From: Phycisphaeraceae bacterium
GTDB taxonomy: Bacteria > Planctomycetota > Phycisphaerae > Phycisphaerales > UBA1924
Length of the DNA: 64,000 nucleotides
Assembly: GCA_020639195.1 (NCBI GenBank)
Contig: JACKHB010000003.1
Span: 434,001 to 498,000 of the forward strand
Direction: 5' to 3'
A program made the translations under genes and the position numbers. Below, piece after piece: positions 1 to 8,777 of this stretch. Position 1 is the first letter of the stretch, and every line of letters begins with the position of its first letter. Under the pieces are notes generated by a model, which was given only the letters and a program-made list of their open reading frames with translations, made no database searches and had not been told where the DNA came from.

Positions 1-1
1 C

Positions 2-1174
2 CCGTACGACGCGCTGTACCTCAACGAGGACCTGGGCGCCGTCGAGAAGTGCCACTTCTGCGCGCACCGGGTCGAGAAGGGGCTTGAGCCGGCGTGCGTC
101 ATCGTCTGCCCGGAGCGGGCGATCATCCCGGGCGATCTCGACGACCCGCAGAGCCAGATCAGCCGGATGGTCGCCGACGGGACCACGCAGGTCCGCCGCG
201 CCGAGCAGGGCACCGGCCCGAACGTGCACTACAAGGGCGTGCTTTCGGAGATGCTGCGCCCCGGCGAGGCGCGCGAAGAGCGCATGTACCTGTGGTCGGA
301 TAAGCCCAAGAGCAAGCGCGTGGACTGGCCGCTGAGCCTGCCGGTGTTGCAGGACACGCGCGTGGCGCTCGATGTGGGCCACAGGGTCGAGTGGGGCTGG
401 CCCGTCGCGTTGTACCTCGTGACCAAGGGGATCGCCGGGGGCGCGGCGATGCTGGCGCCCTTTGCCGCGATGCTCGGAATGACCGGCGCGACGGCCCGGT
501 ACATGCCCGAGGCGATCGCGCTGCTGTTCACGCTGGTCACGACGGCGCTGCTGATCGAGGACCTCAAGAAGCCGTGGGCGTTCTACCGGCTGCTGACCCG
601 GCCGAACTGGAAGAGCTGGCTGGTGCGGGGCGGGGTGGTCCTCGGGGCGTTCGGTGCGGTCACCAGCGGCATCATCGCGGCGAGGCTCGCGGGGCTGGAC
701 GCTCTGGCCGACGGGCTGCGCTGGGTCAACCTGGGGCTGGGCGGCGCAACGGCGGGGTACACCGCGTTCCTGTTCGCGCAGTGCAAGGGGCGGGATTTGT
801 GGGAGAGCCGATGGCTGCTGCCGCACCTGATCGTGCAGGCGGTGCTGTGCGGCGGGCTGGTGCTACTTGGATTCCAGACGCAGCACATCGCCCTGCCGGG
901 GATCGTGGCGCTCGCGGCGGTCGCGCACATCGCGTTCGCGCTGGCCGAGCGGTTCCGCACCCACCACACGGCCAACGCGAGGCAGGGCGCCGCGTTCCTG
1001 ACGTGGCTGCGGTGGGGGCCGGTGCGGCCGTTCCGCGAGGGGCTGGTCCTCACCGGGCTGGCGGCGCTGCTGGCCGTGACGCTGCCGGAACTGGCGGTGC
1101 TGCCGGGGCTGGTGGGGCTGTACCTGTACGAGTGGGCGTTCGTCCGGGCGGGGCAGTTGCCGCCGCTGTCGTGA
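2..1174 (+). CDS. Ferredoxin (4Fe-4S)-NrfD fusion subunit of a molybdoenzyme complex (5' end outside window)
   Basis: The open frame enters from the left edge, so the N-terminus is missing. The first visible residues hold the end of a DmsB/PsrB-type ferredoxin: CHFC, then a cysteine and VCPERAI, the usual CxxC...CxxxCP arrangement of tetranuclear iron-sulfur clusters. After a soluble linker (VDWPLSLPVLQD) the rest is a string of hydrophobic segments matching NrfD/PsrC membrane anchors, which exchange electrons with quinone. Electron-transfer and membrane subunits are normally separate proteins; here they are fused. The stop lies 7 bases before the catalytic MopB gene, so the two form one operon. 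The substrate cannot be told from this subunit. Confidence 0.85.
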   Translation, partial: PYDALYLNEDLGAVEKCHFCAHRVEKGLEPACVIVCPERAIIPGDLDDPQSQISRMVADGTTQVRRAEQGTGPNVHYKGVLSEMLRPGEAREERMYLWSDKPKSKRVDWPLSLPVLQDTRVALDVGHRVEWGWPVALYLVTKGIAGGAAMLAPFAAMLGMTGATARYMPEAIALLFTLVTTALLIEDLKKPWAFYRLLTRPNWKSWLVRGGVVLGAFGAVTSGIIAARLAGLDALADGLRWVNLGLGGATAGYTAFLFAQCKGRDLWESRWLLPHLIVQAVLCGGLVLLGFQTQHIALPGIVALAAVAHIAFALAERFRTHHTANARQGAAFLTWLRWGPVRPFREGLVLTGLAALLAVTLPELAVLPGLVGLYLYEWAFVRAGQLPPLS

Positions 1175-1181
1175 GGAATCC

Positions 1182-3980
1182 ATGATCGACCCCCCGCCGA
1201 TGAGCGTGACGCCCCTGGAGTCCTTCCCGCCGATCGAGCGGTGGGACGACTGGGCGGAGTTCGACGCGGGGGCGTGGCCGCGGAAGGTGGAGCGGCGGTA
1301 CCGGCTGGTGCCGACGACGTGCTTCAACTGCGAGGCGGCGTGCGGGCTGGTGGCGTACATCGACAAGGCCTCGGGCAAGATCCGAAAGCTCGAGGGGAAC
1401 CCGTTCCATCCCGGGTCGCGCGGGCGGAACTGCGCCAAGGGGCCGGCCACGCTCAGCCAGATCGAGGATCCGGGACGGATCCTGTACCCGCTCAAGCGCG
1501 TGGGCCATCGCGGCTCGGGCCGGTTCGAGCGCACCACGTGGGACGAGGTGCTCGACACGTTCGCACGGGCGATCAGGCAGGCGCTGCTCGACGGTCGGCA
1601 CAACGAGGTGATGTACCACGTGGGGCGGCCGGGGCACGACGGGTACATGGACCGCGTGCTGCGGGCGTGGGGCGTGGATGGGCACAACAGCCACACCAAC
1701 GTGTGCTCATCGTCTGCGCGGGTGGGCTACGTGCTGTGGACGGGCGCGGACCGGCCCAGCCCCGACCACGAGAACGCCAGGTTCATCCTGCTGCTGTCGA
1801 GCCACCTCGAGACCGGCCACTACTTCAACCCGCACGCGCAGCGGATCATCGACGCCAAGAGCAAGGGGGCCAAGATCTGCGCGGTCGATGTGCGCCTCTC
1901 CAACACGGCGAGCATGGCCGACTACTGGCTGGCGCCGTGGCCGGGCACCGAGCCGACGCTGCTGCTGGCGATGGCGTGCGTGCTCATCGATGAGGGATTC
2001 GTCGATCGCGACTTCGTGAAGACCTGGGTCAACTGGCGCGAGACCCTGCGCCACCTCAACCCCGCGGCGAGCGAGGACTTCGACACATTCCTGCGCGAGC
2101 TGCGCGCGTTTCTCGCGCGGTATGAACCGCAGAAGGCCGCCGAGGAGTGCGATGTCTCTCGGGACACGATCATCGCGGTCGCCCGGGAGATCGGCAAGGC
2201 GGGCAGCGCGTTTGCGAGCCACGTGTGGCGGAACGCCGCGGCGGGGAACCTGGGCGGGTGGCAGGTCTCGCGCTGCCTGCAACTGCTCACGACGCTGGTG
2301 GGGGCGGTGGGAACGCCGGGGGGGACGAACCTCAACTCGCGCGACAAGTTCGTGCCGGCGCCGTTCCTGTCGCCGCCGCCGCAGCGGATCTGGAACGAAC
2401 TGCTGTACCCGCTGGAGTACCCGCTGGCGTTCCACGAGATGAGCATCCTGTTGCCGCACTTCCTGTTGGAGGGGCGGGGTCGCCTGAGCGCGTACTTCAC
2501 GCGGGTGTACAACCCGGTGTGGACCAACCCCGATGGCATGATGTGGGAGCGGGTGCTGCGCGATGAAAAGTTGGTCGGCCTGCACGCCGCGCTCACGCCC
2601 ACGTGGAACGAAACCGCCCAGTACGCGGACTACGTGCTGCCCATGGGCCTGGGCGCTGAGCGGCACGACCTGATGAGCCAGGAGACGCACGCCGCGAGGT
2701 GGATCAGCTTCCGCCAGCCGGTGCTCCGGGTGATGCGCGAGGACGGGGGCGAGGCGATCGACCTGACGCACCGGGCCAATCCCGGCGAGGTGTGGGAGGA
2801 GGACGAGTTCTGGATCGAGCTGTCCTGGCGGATCGACCCCGATGGCTCGCTGGGCGTGCGGAAGTGGTTCGAGTCGCCGTACCGGCCGGCGCAGAAGATT
2901 ACGGTGCACGAGTACTACCGGTGGATCTTTGAGAACAGCGTGCCCGGCCTGCCCAGGGCAGCGGCGGACAAGGGGCTGTCGCCGCTGGCGTACATGAGGA
3001 AATACGGGGCGTTTTTGGTCGACGGTGAGACGTACCGAGGGCATCTGGAGGAGTTGGGGGGCAAGGATCGCGAGGGATCGCAGTCGGGGCCGGATGGCAC
3101 GGTCCGCAAGAACGGCAAGGCGGTGGGGGTGGAGGTCGACGGCCGCGCCCGGGCGGGGTTCAAGACGCCGTCAAAGAAGCTCGAGCTGTACAGCCAGACG
3201 CTCGCGGACTGGGGCTGGCCCGAGCACGCGATGCCGGGGCAGATCGAGTCGCACGTGCACCACTCGAAGCTCGATCCCGAGCGCGGGGTGTACTGCCTGG
3301 TGCCGACGTTCCGGCTGCCGACGCTGATCCACACGCGCAGCGCCAACGCGAAGTGGCTGTACGAGATCTCGAACTCGAACCCGGTGTGGGTCAACCCGGG
3401 GGACGCGGCACGGCTCGGTGTGGAGACGGGGGACCTGATCCGGGTGAGCACGCGGATCGGCCACTTCGTAAACCGGGTATGGGTCACCGAGGGCCTGCGC
3501 CCGGGCATCATCGCGTGCAGCCACCACCTTGGCAGATGGCGGCTCTTCGATGACGTCGGGACCGATCGCTGGGCGAGCGCGAAGGTGATGCGCGAGGAGA
3601 CCAGGCCGGGGGTGTTCCGATTCCGGCGGCTGACGGACGTGGAGCCGTTCCGCAGTGAGGACCCCGACTCGAGGCGGGTGTGGTGGACCGATGGAGGGGT
3701 GCACCAGAATCTGACATTCTGCGTCCAGCCCGACCCGATCAGCGGCATGCAATGCTGGCACCAGATCGTGCGGGTGGAGCGGGCGCGCCCGGGGGATGTT
3801 TACGGGGACGTGCTCGTAGACACGACCCGGTCGGGGGATGCCTATCGGGAGTGGCTGGCACGGACGCGCCCGGCGACGGGGCTGGGGCACGGGCTGAGGC
3901 GACCGCTGTGGCTATCGAGGGCCGTGCGGCCGGCGGATGAGGCGTATGCCTTGACTTCCGAGAACCCTGTGGATCCATAG
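1182..3980 (+). CDS. Molybdopterin oxidoreductase catalytic subunit (DMSO reductase superfamily, MopB)
   Basis: The protein has 932 residues. The N-terminal cluster motif is C47-x2-C50-x3-C54-x29-C84 (CFNCEAAC ... NCAKG), so it carries the FS0 4Fe-4S cluster. C175 in THTNVCSSSARVGY sits where the molybdenum ligand is expected, suggesting Cys ligation as in polysulfide, thiosulfate or sulfite enzymes rather than Sec. The C-terminal molydop-binding domain (NSNPVWVNPGDAARLG, ACSHHLGRW) is present. No TAT signal is visible, so a cytoplasm-facing active site is possible. With the upstream ferredoxin-NrfD fusion it makes a complete three-function respiratory complex (CISM type). Substrate unknown; sulfur-compound oxidoreductase is an inference. 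M7 is an alternative start. Confidence 0.88.
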   Translation: MIDPPPMSVTPLESFPPIERWDDWAEFDAGAWPRKVERRYRLVPTTCFNCEAACGLVAYIDKASGKIRKLEGNPFHPGSRGRNCAKGPATLSQIEDPGRILYPLKRVGHRGSGRFERTTWDEVLDTFARAIRQALLDGRHNEVMYHVGRPGHDGYMDRVLRAWGVDGHNSHTNVCSSSARVGYVLWTGADRPSPDHENARFILLLSSHLETGHYFNPHAQRIIDAKSKGAKICAVDVRLSNTASMADYWLAPWPGTEPTLLLAMACVLIDEGFVDRDFVKTWVNWRETLRHLNPAASEDFDTFLRELRAFLARYEPQKAAEECDVSRDTIIAVAREIGKAGSAFASHVWRNAAAGNLGGWQVSRCLQLLTTLVGAVGTPGGTNLNSRDKFVPAPFLSPPPQRIWNELLYPLEYPLAFHEMSILLPHFLLEGRGRLSAYFTRVYNPVWTNPDGMMWERVLRDEKLVGLHAALTPTWNETAQYADYVLPMGLGAERHDLMSQETHAARWISFRQPVLRVMREDGGEAIDLTHRANPGEVWEEDEFWIELSWRIDPDGSLGVRKWFESPYRPAQKITVHEYYRWIFENSVPGLPRAAADKGLSPLAYMRKYGAFLVDGETYRGHLEELGGKDREGSQSGPDGTVRKNGKAVGVEVDGRARAGFKTPSKKLELYSQTLADWGWPEHAMPGQIESHVHHSKLDPERGVYCLVPTFRLPTLIHTRSANAKWLYEISNSNPVWVNPGDAARLGVETGDLIRVSTRIGHFVNRVWVTEGLRPGIIACSHHLGRWRLFDDVGTDRWASAKVMREETRPGVFRFRRLTDVEPFRSEDPDSRRVWWTDGGVHQNLTFCVQPDPISGMQCWHQIVRVERARPGDVYGDVLVDTTRSGDAYREWLARTRPATGLGHGLRRPLWLSRAVRPADEAYALTSENPVDP

Positions 3981-4298
3981 TTATCGGGCGTCGATTCCGT
4001 TTGCCAGACCATAAATTTATAGTTTGTTTGGATAGCAATTCTGCGCGAGTTCTTGATCGGGGCTTTGCGCTCCGTTAAGATCCCGACTTGACAGGAACGA
4101 AGTTTGGTTCCTGGTTGAGGGGTTGAGAGACCCCCAGAGCGAGGTTGGACGGGCGTGGCTCGGCACATGCCGGGGTGCGGCCGGGGGTTCCCGCGGGTGT
4201 GCCGCGAGAACTCGTGGAGATGGTCGTTTGCTCGGCTCGCGCTGAGCGAGACCGGGATGCGGAGTCGAGAGAGTCAGTCATTTGGAGAAGGGAAGACC
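3981..4298 (+). other. Intergenic region upstream of a secreted protein; no gene seen
   Basis: About 320 bases with no convincing coding frame. It opens with an AT-rich patch (around 4010-4035, ATAAATTTATAG) that stands out in this GC-rich DNA. A perfect 6-base inverted repeat, AGGAAC...GTTCCT at 4093-4112, could fold into a hairpin. Another arm pair (GGGG...CCCC) lies near 4118-4135. This is probably the 3' untranslated region of the molybdoenzyme operon plus the promoter and leader of the next gene. No good -10 follows the TTGACA at 4088-4093. Confidence 0.4.
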
Positions 4299-5183
4299 AT
4301 GAAGAACGCACTGGCCATTGTTGTTTGCGCCGGGATTGCCGGACAGGCGAGCGCTCAGCTCGTGGTGGACGGGAACCTCGGCTCGCTGGGCCTTGGATCC
4401 AGCACCAACATCATCGGCGACACCACCGGCGGTGGTCTGAATGCCGATTTCTACAACGGCCCGCTGGGCACACCCATCGGGTTCGATGCGTCGCTTGGTG
4501 AGCGCGTGTATGAATTCAATCTGCTCAGCCCGTCGCGGGTCTCGATCACCAACAACGAGGGCATCTTCGTCGGGTCGGATAATGATCACTACCTCACCAA
4601 CACGCTCGCGGTCGTGGGCGGCATCGGCTCGGCGGTAGGATTCATCGACGAGGATGGCCTGATCGGCAACTACCCGGCCGGCACGTACTACCTCAGCGTG
4701 GACACGTACGGTTTCAGCACCGAGGGGTTCTTTGACATCAACCTCAACGTCGATCCCGTCACCGCCGTGACCCCCTCGGCGACGCACATCGGCGTCGTCG
4801 GCAATGGTGGCGATCCGCTCGACATCAACACGTTCGGCTCGACCGTCGACACCGAGATCGGTCTGTACAGCGAGGTTGGCAATCTCCTCGCCAACAACGA
4901 CGACGCCGGCGGCGGCCTGCAGAGCCAGATCCTCGGCGCCGCGATTGCCCCGGGCATCTACTACGTCGCCGTGGGCACGTTCAACACGTCCTTCGCCGCC
5001 GACTTTGGTGCGACGAGCACCGGCCCCGGCGGGCCGTTCGTGATGAGCGTCAACGGCGTCGGCGTTTCCGGCACGATCGCTCCGTCCGGCGTGAACTGGT
5101 ACAGCTTCGAGATCCTGCCGGCTCCGTCCTCGCTGGCGCTGCTGGGCTTCGGCGGCCTCCTGGCCGGCCGTCGCCGCCGCTAA
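4299..5183 (+). CDS. Secreted protein with PEP-CTERM-like C-terminal sorting tail
   Basis: The protein has 294 residues. The ATG at 4299 is preceded by a purine-rich ribosome site (GGAGAAGGGA) and starts a clean signal peptide (MKNALAIVVCAGIAGQASA, cleavage after ASA). The body is rich in Gly, Asp, Asn and Thr with two similar segments (an internal repeat around GNYPAGTYYLSVDTY and APGIYYVAVGTF), typical of secreted pre-peptidase-type beta-sandwich domains. The C-terminus is PAPSSLALLGFGGLLAGRRRR: a short proline motif, a hydrophobic stretch and an arginine cluster, the exosortase-type sorting signature common in Planctomycetes. No exosortase gene is in the window. Function unknown; probably displayed or released at the cell surface. 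An upstream in-frame start at 4155 was rejected because it would bury the signal peptide. Confidence 0.8.
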   Translation: MKNALAIVVCAGIAGQASAQLVVDGNLGSLGLGSSTNIIGDTTGGGLNADFYNGPLGTPIGFDASLGERVYEFNLLSPSRVSITNNEGIFVGSDNDHYLTNTLAVVGGIGSAVGFIDEDGLIGNYPAGTYYLSVDTYGFSTEGFFDINLNVDPVTAVTPSATHIGVVGNGGDPLDINTFGSTVDTEIGLYSEVGNLLANNDDAGGGLQSQILGAAIAPGIYYVAVGTFNTSFAADFGATSTGPGGPFVMSVNGVGVSGTIAPSGVNWYSFEILPAPSSLALLGFGGLLAGRRRR

Positions 5184-5211
5184 GGCGCTGCGGTTTCTGA
5201 TCCGACTCGTG

Positions 5212-5249
5212 AGCGACTCGCGTCCAACTTGGGCGCGGGTCGCTTCTTT
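5212..5249 (+). terminator. Rho-independent terminator, possibly bidirectional
   Basis: AGCGACTCGCG (5212-5222) pairs with CGCGGGTCGCT (5234-5244), an 11-pair stem with one G-U pair and an 11-base loop, followed by TCTTT. It lies 28 bases after the secreted-protein stop and touches the 3' end of the convergent helicase gene, so it may end both transcripts. Confidence 0.7.
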
Positions 5250-7438
5250 CATGACGCCGCGGAATCGAGCGCATCGCGGATCACCCGTCCCGCCTCGTCA
5301 AGATCGAGTCGGTCCGCGGCGATGCCGGCATCGAGCAGTGGATCGTCAAGAAGCTCGTCGTACTTCCGCCAGGCGCGGGGCGTGACGTGCCGGGCCAGGC
5401 GCTCGGGCGCAGGTTCAAGCAGAGACGGCAACGCCGTCCACAGGTCGTCGGGCGTGGCTTCAACCTCGATCGCGATCTCGCGATCGTGGCCCGTCATGCC
5501 GACGTGACGAATCGACGCCAGGAGCGTGCGTTGGGCACGAGTGCCCGTCCATGTGAGCCACAGCGTTCGGTCGCGGCCCAGGGGAAGCAAGGCACGCTCC
5601 GCCAAGCGGGACTCTGCGGCACAGGCCGATGCGGTGGACAGAACCTCGCGCCCGAGTGTGTCCAGATAGGGTGCGCCCGGCGGGGCATGGAGGACCTCGC
5701 GCATGCGCTCGCGAATGCGGGGGTGCACATCGGCCCCGCTGCCCTGAAAGACCGGGCGCGCGGGGCCCGAAGACGGCACGACCAGGACGGCGTCATGCTC
5801 GGCGTGCGTCACCACCCAACGGCGGCCCGCCAGCACGAGATGGGACCCCACGGCGGGCAGGGAAGCGGAAGGCAGCGTCCCGATCACGCCGCCCGCAGAG
5901 CGCACCTCGACGTCGCGAGGGGTGGCGAACACCGCGTAGAAGTCCCTCGAAGCGCGGATCCGCTCGCCCGCGAGGCCGAGAATAAGCCAGCCCCGCGGGT
6001 CCTGGTCGAGGACATCGCGCGAGCCCAACGATCGCAAGAGGGCCGAAAGGAGCGGGGGACCGACGGCGCGAAACGGGCCGCGACGGCACAGCGACTCGTG
6101 GAGGTCTGGAGCACTGGCGCTGCCGCGCTGCGCGATGAGACTGATGACCTGCTGGGTGAGTGTCGAGAGGTCGAGCGTGGGCGGAGCGGGCGGTTCGAGC
6201 CATCGGCCGAACACGAGCAGGTCGATCGTGGCCACGGCCTGCAACAGGGAGAGCGGGAGCCGATCGACGGGGTCCTCCGAGGCCGGATCGGCGTCTTCGA
6301 GCACGTACATGCGAAGCCGGCGGGGCTCGGACGACTTGCGCCCGCTCCGCCCGAGCCGCTGCGCGAGGGAGGCGACCGACCACGGAGGGCCGACCTGACC
6401 CACGAGCCAGACCCCGCCGATGTCGATGCCGAGTTCGAGCGTGCTCGAGCAGATGGCGGTGTGCGGAGAGCGTGACTTCATCGCGGCCTCGGCGGCCTCG
6501 CGCTCTTCTCGCGAGACAGAGGCATGGTGCACGAGGAAAGCGTCGGGCAGGTGTTGCGAGCGCGCGATCCGGGAGCACCGTTCGGCGAGCGACTCGATGT
6601 CCGCACGGGCGTTGGCGAAGATCAGCGCCGGGTGGCCCGCAACATGGTTGACGATGTCGGCGGCGGCCGCGCCGATCTGGGCCGAACGCGGATCGGCGGC
6701 TGTCAGAGCTGGGGAAGCCCCGTCGTCGAGCGCGAGCGGACGAGGATACGTGTGAAGCCCGATGCGAAGTTCCTTGCCCGCGCTCGCCGCGCTGACGAGC
6801 CGAACGCGGGACGGAGCATCGAGATCAAGGTACCGCTGGGCGGCGGCGGGATCGCCGACGGTCGCGGACAGGCCGATCAGGCGCGGCGGCGACTCGGCGA
6901 TTTCCCGCAGACGGGCGAGCAGGCTTGCGAGGTGCAGCCCTCGCTCCGAGGCGAGAAAGACGTGGAGCTCATCGATCACGACGGCGCGCAGGCCGCCGAA
7001 CAGGGCGGCAAGATGGCGCGCGCGATTGACGAGCAGGGACTCGATCGACTCGGGCGTGATGAGCAGGACGCCCGAGGGATCGTCGAGCATGTCGGACTTG
7101 TGCGACGAGCCGACGTCGCCATGCCAGCGATGGACAGGGATCCGCAGCGTCGCGCAGAGATCTGTCAGCCGGTCGAACTGGTCGTTGATCAGGGCGCGAA
7201 GCGGTCCGACGTACAGCGCGCGCACCGAGCCATGGGGCTCGTCCGAAATCCGCGAAAGAATGGGGAGGAACGCCGCCTCGGTCTTGCCTGCGGCCGTTTC
7301 GGCGCTGATGACGATGTGATCGGTGGAGTCGAAATAGGCCAGGATCGCTTCGGTCTGGATTGGGCGCAGCGAGCGCCAACCCTTGCCGTAGAGGTGCTCG
7401 CGGAGCGGATCGCACAGGCGGTCGAAGGCCTCGTGCAT
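5249..7438 (-). CDS. BrxHI/Lhr-like superfamily 2 DEAD/DEAH helicase
   Basis: The protein has 729 residues. Motifs in order: Q-like RPIQTEAI (25-32), motif I AETAAGKTEA (46-55), Ia PLRALINDQ (79-87), motif II DELH (156-159), motif III SAT (191-193), and motif VI QRLGRSGR (360-367). The C-terminal half is long and has no recognised nuclease motif. Architecture and neighbours match BrxHI, the Lhr-like helicase that accompanies BrxD in type 2 BREX systems and in TerB-linked modules. It starts 2 bases after the BrxD-like stop, so the two are translated from one message. Expected role: ATP-driven DNA or RNA strand separation, loaded or controlled by the BrxD-like ATPase. No methylase, PglZ or nuclease gene is nearby. 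Confidence 0.82.
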   Translation of the reverse strand: MHEAFDRLCDPLREHLYGKGWRSLRPIQTEAILAYFDSTDHIVISAETAAGKTEAAFLPILSRISDEPHGSVRALYVGPLRALINDQFDRLTDLCATLRIPVHRWHGDVGSSHKSDMLDDPSGVLLITPESIESLLVNRARHLAALFGGLRAVVIDELHVFLASERGLHLASLLARLREIAESPPRLIGLSATVGDPAAAQRYLDLDAPSRVRLVSAASAGKELRIGLHTYPRPLALDDGASPALTAADPRSAQIGAAAADIVNHVAGHPALIFANARADIESLAERCSRIARSQHLPDAFLVHHASVSREEREAAEAAMKSRSPHTAICSSTLELGIDIGGVWLVGQVGPPWSVASLAQRLGRSGRKSSEPRRLRMYVLEDADPASEDPVDRLPLSLLQAVATIDLLVFGRWLEPPAPPTLDLSTLTQQVISLIAQRGSASAPDLHESLCRRGPFRAVGPPLLSALLRSLGSRDVLDQDPRGWLILGLAGERIRASRDFYAVFATPRDVEVRSAGGVIGTLPSASLPAVGSHLVLAGRRWVVTHAEHDAVLVVPSSGPARPVFQGSGADVHPRIRERMREVLHAPPGAPYLDTLGREVLSTASACAAESRLAERALLPLGRDRTLWLTWTGTRAQRTLLASIRHVGMTGHDREIAIEVEATPDDLWTALPSLLEPAPERLARHVTPRAWRKYDELLDDPLLDAGIAADRLDLDEAGRVIRDALDSAAS

Positions 7439-7440
7439 GG

Positions 7441-8772
7441 CTAGAGGCGGAATGAGGCGAGGTCCGAATCGTCGCCGCGAGGCGTTTCGGGAGGCGGCGG
7501 CGCGGGCTGAGAACCGGCCGACGGGCTGGCCGAGCGCGGTGCGTTCGGAAGGAGGTCCATCCAGGGCTTCTGGGGGTTCTGTTCCAGCACCTGAAGCAGA
7601 CCGACAAAGTCGCGGACCGTCTCGCGCGGGGTGAGGAACGACGCCGCGCCCATGCGCTGGTGGCAGTCTTCCAGGTAGGCGCGGATTCCCTCGTCTGGGA
7701 GAAGCGATTGCCCGTCATCGGCCCGAGCAAACACGCGCCGGATATTGGCGAGCATGACGAAGCAGTCCTCGGGCGAGAGACTCTGAAGTTGGATGAGCGG
7801 TCCGGTGCGATCCACGAGGTCGTCGGAGGCGAAGCGATTGGGTGCGAGGCGCGAGGCGAGGGCCTCGTAGGAGGCCAGGCCTCGGCGCTTGTCGTGGACG
7901 CAGTCGTCGGTCGCGGCGAGGAGGAAGCCGAGCCCCTCGACCGAGCCCTGGAGACAGTCGTTGAGGATGCGGAGGATGGCCTCGTAGTTGCGGTCGCGCG
8001 CGAGCTTGTTGTTGAGGCGGTGGCTCAGAACGGCCAGCTCGTCGATAGCGACGATGAGGCCCCGGTATCCGGCCAGCCGCACGAAGGCGGCCATGAGCTT
8101 GAGATGCTCGTAGATGGCGTCGTCGTCGATGATGGAGCGGACGCCAAGGGCCTGGCGGGCCTCGGTCTTTGTGCCGAACTCGGCGCGGAGCCATCGCAGC
8201 GCGGCCTCCTGCAGGGCGTCGTCGTTCGCGGCAAAGCCCCGGTAGTACTGCGCGAGCACCGCGGCGAAGTCGTGGCCCCCGACAAGCTCACGGATCGGCC
8301 CGAGGTCCTCGAACACCCGTCGCTCCACGTCGCCGTCGGCTCCGCCCGCGTCCTTGACGGCCAGGGCGACGTCGCCGACCCAACGCTCGACCAGGCCGGG
8401 CAGGCCGCCGCCGTCTGGGCGGGATCTGGTGGCGAGATTGCGCATCAGCTCGGCGTACAGCTCGCGAGCACGGCCACCGCCGCCCTGGAGCCGGCGATCG
8501 ATGGTGATGTCGGCGCGCACAACGACGTGCTTGCGCTCGAGGGCGACGGTGCGGACGAGATTGAGAAAGAACGTCTTGCCCGAGCCGTAGCGTCCGACGA
8601 TGAAACGGATCATCGCCCCGGCGTCTTCGACGCGGGCGAGGTCGTTCAGCACGGCGGCGATCTCTTCGCGCCGACCGACCTGGATGTGGTGCAGGCCGAT
8701 AGCCGGAACGACGCCGGCGCCGAGCGACGCGAGGATCGCGCCGCGTTCGCGTTCGCTGATGGGTGGCTGCAT
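7441..8772 (-). CDS. BrxD-like P-loop ATPase (DUF2791-type)
   Basis: The protein has 443 residues. Walker A is GRYGSGKT (60-67) and Walker B is LIVAIDELA (239-247), in an AAA/ORC-like fold. The opening GVVPAIGLHHIQVGRREE and the segment LARDRNYEAILRILNDCLQ are the style of BrxD (DUF2791) proteins. These act with BrxHI helicases, presumably as loaders or regulators. The stop is 2 bases from the helicase start, and the gene begins 5 bases after the TerB-like stop: a strict TerB-BrxD-BrxHI operon. The C-terminal tail (about 35 residues, rich in Pro, Ser and Ala) is low complexity. The family call rests on motif and context; a profile search would settle it. Confidence 0.8.
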   Translation of the reverse strand: MQPPISERERGAILASLGAGVVPAIGLHHIQVGRREEIAAVLNDLARVEDAGAMIRFIVGRYGSGKTFFLNLVRTVALERKHVVVRADITIDRRLQGGGGRARELYAELMRNLATRSRPDGGGLPGLVERWVGDVALAVKDAGGADGDVERRVFEDLGPIRELVGGHDFAAVLAQYYRGFAANDDALQEAALRWLRAEFGTKTEARQALGVRSIIDDDAIYEHLKLMAAFVRLAGYRGLIVAIDELAVLSHRLNNKLARDRNYEAILRILNDCLQGSVEGLGFLLAATDDCVHDKRRGLASYEALASRLAPNRFASDDLVDRTGPLIQLQSLSPEDCFVMLANIRRVFARADDGQSLLPDEGIRAYLEDCHQRMGAASFLTPRETVRDFVGLLQVLEQNPQKPWMDLLPNAPRSASPSAGSQPAPPPPETPRGDDSDLASFRL

Positions 8773-8777
8773 CGGCG

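Noticed and set aside
1182..3980. Possible selenocysteine-containing formate dehydrogenase, given the nearby sel genes
   Set aside because: No in-frame UGA; the metal-ligand position reads Cys/Ser and the FDH signature around Sec is missing.
4088..4093. TTGACA as a -35 box for the PEP-CTERM-like gene
   Set aside because: No acceptable -10 at 16-18 bases downstream; an inverted repeat occupies the space.
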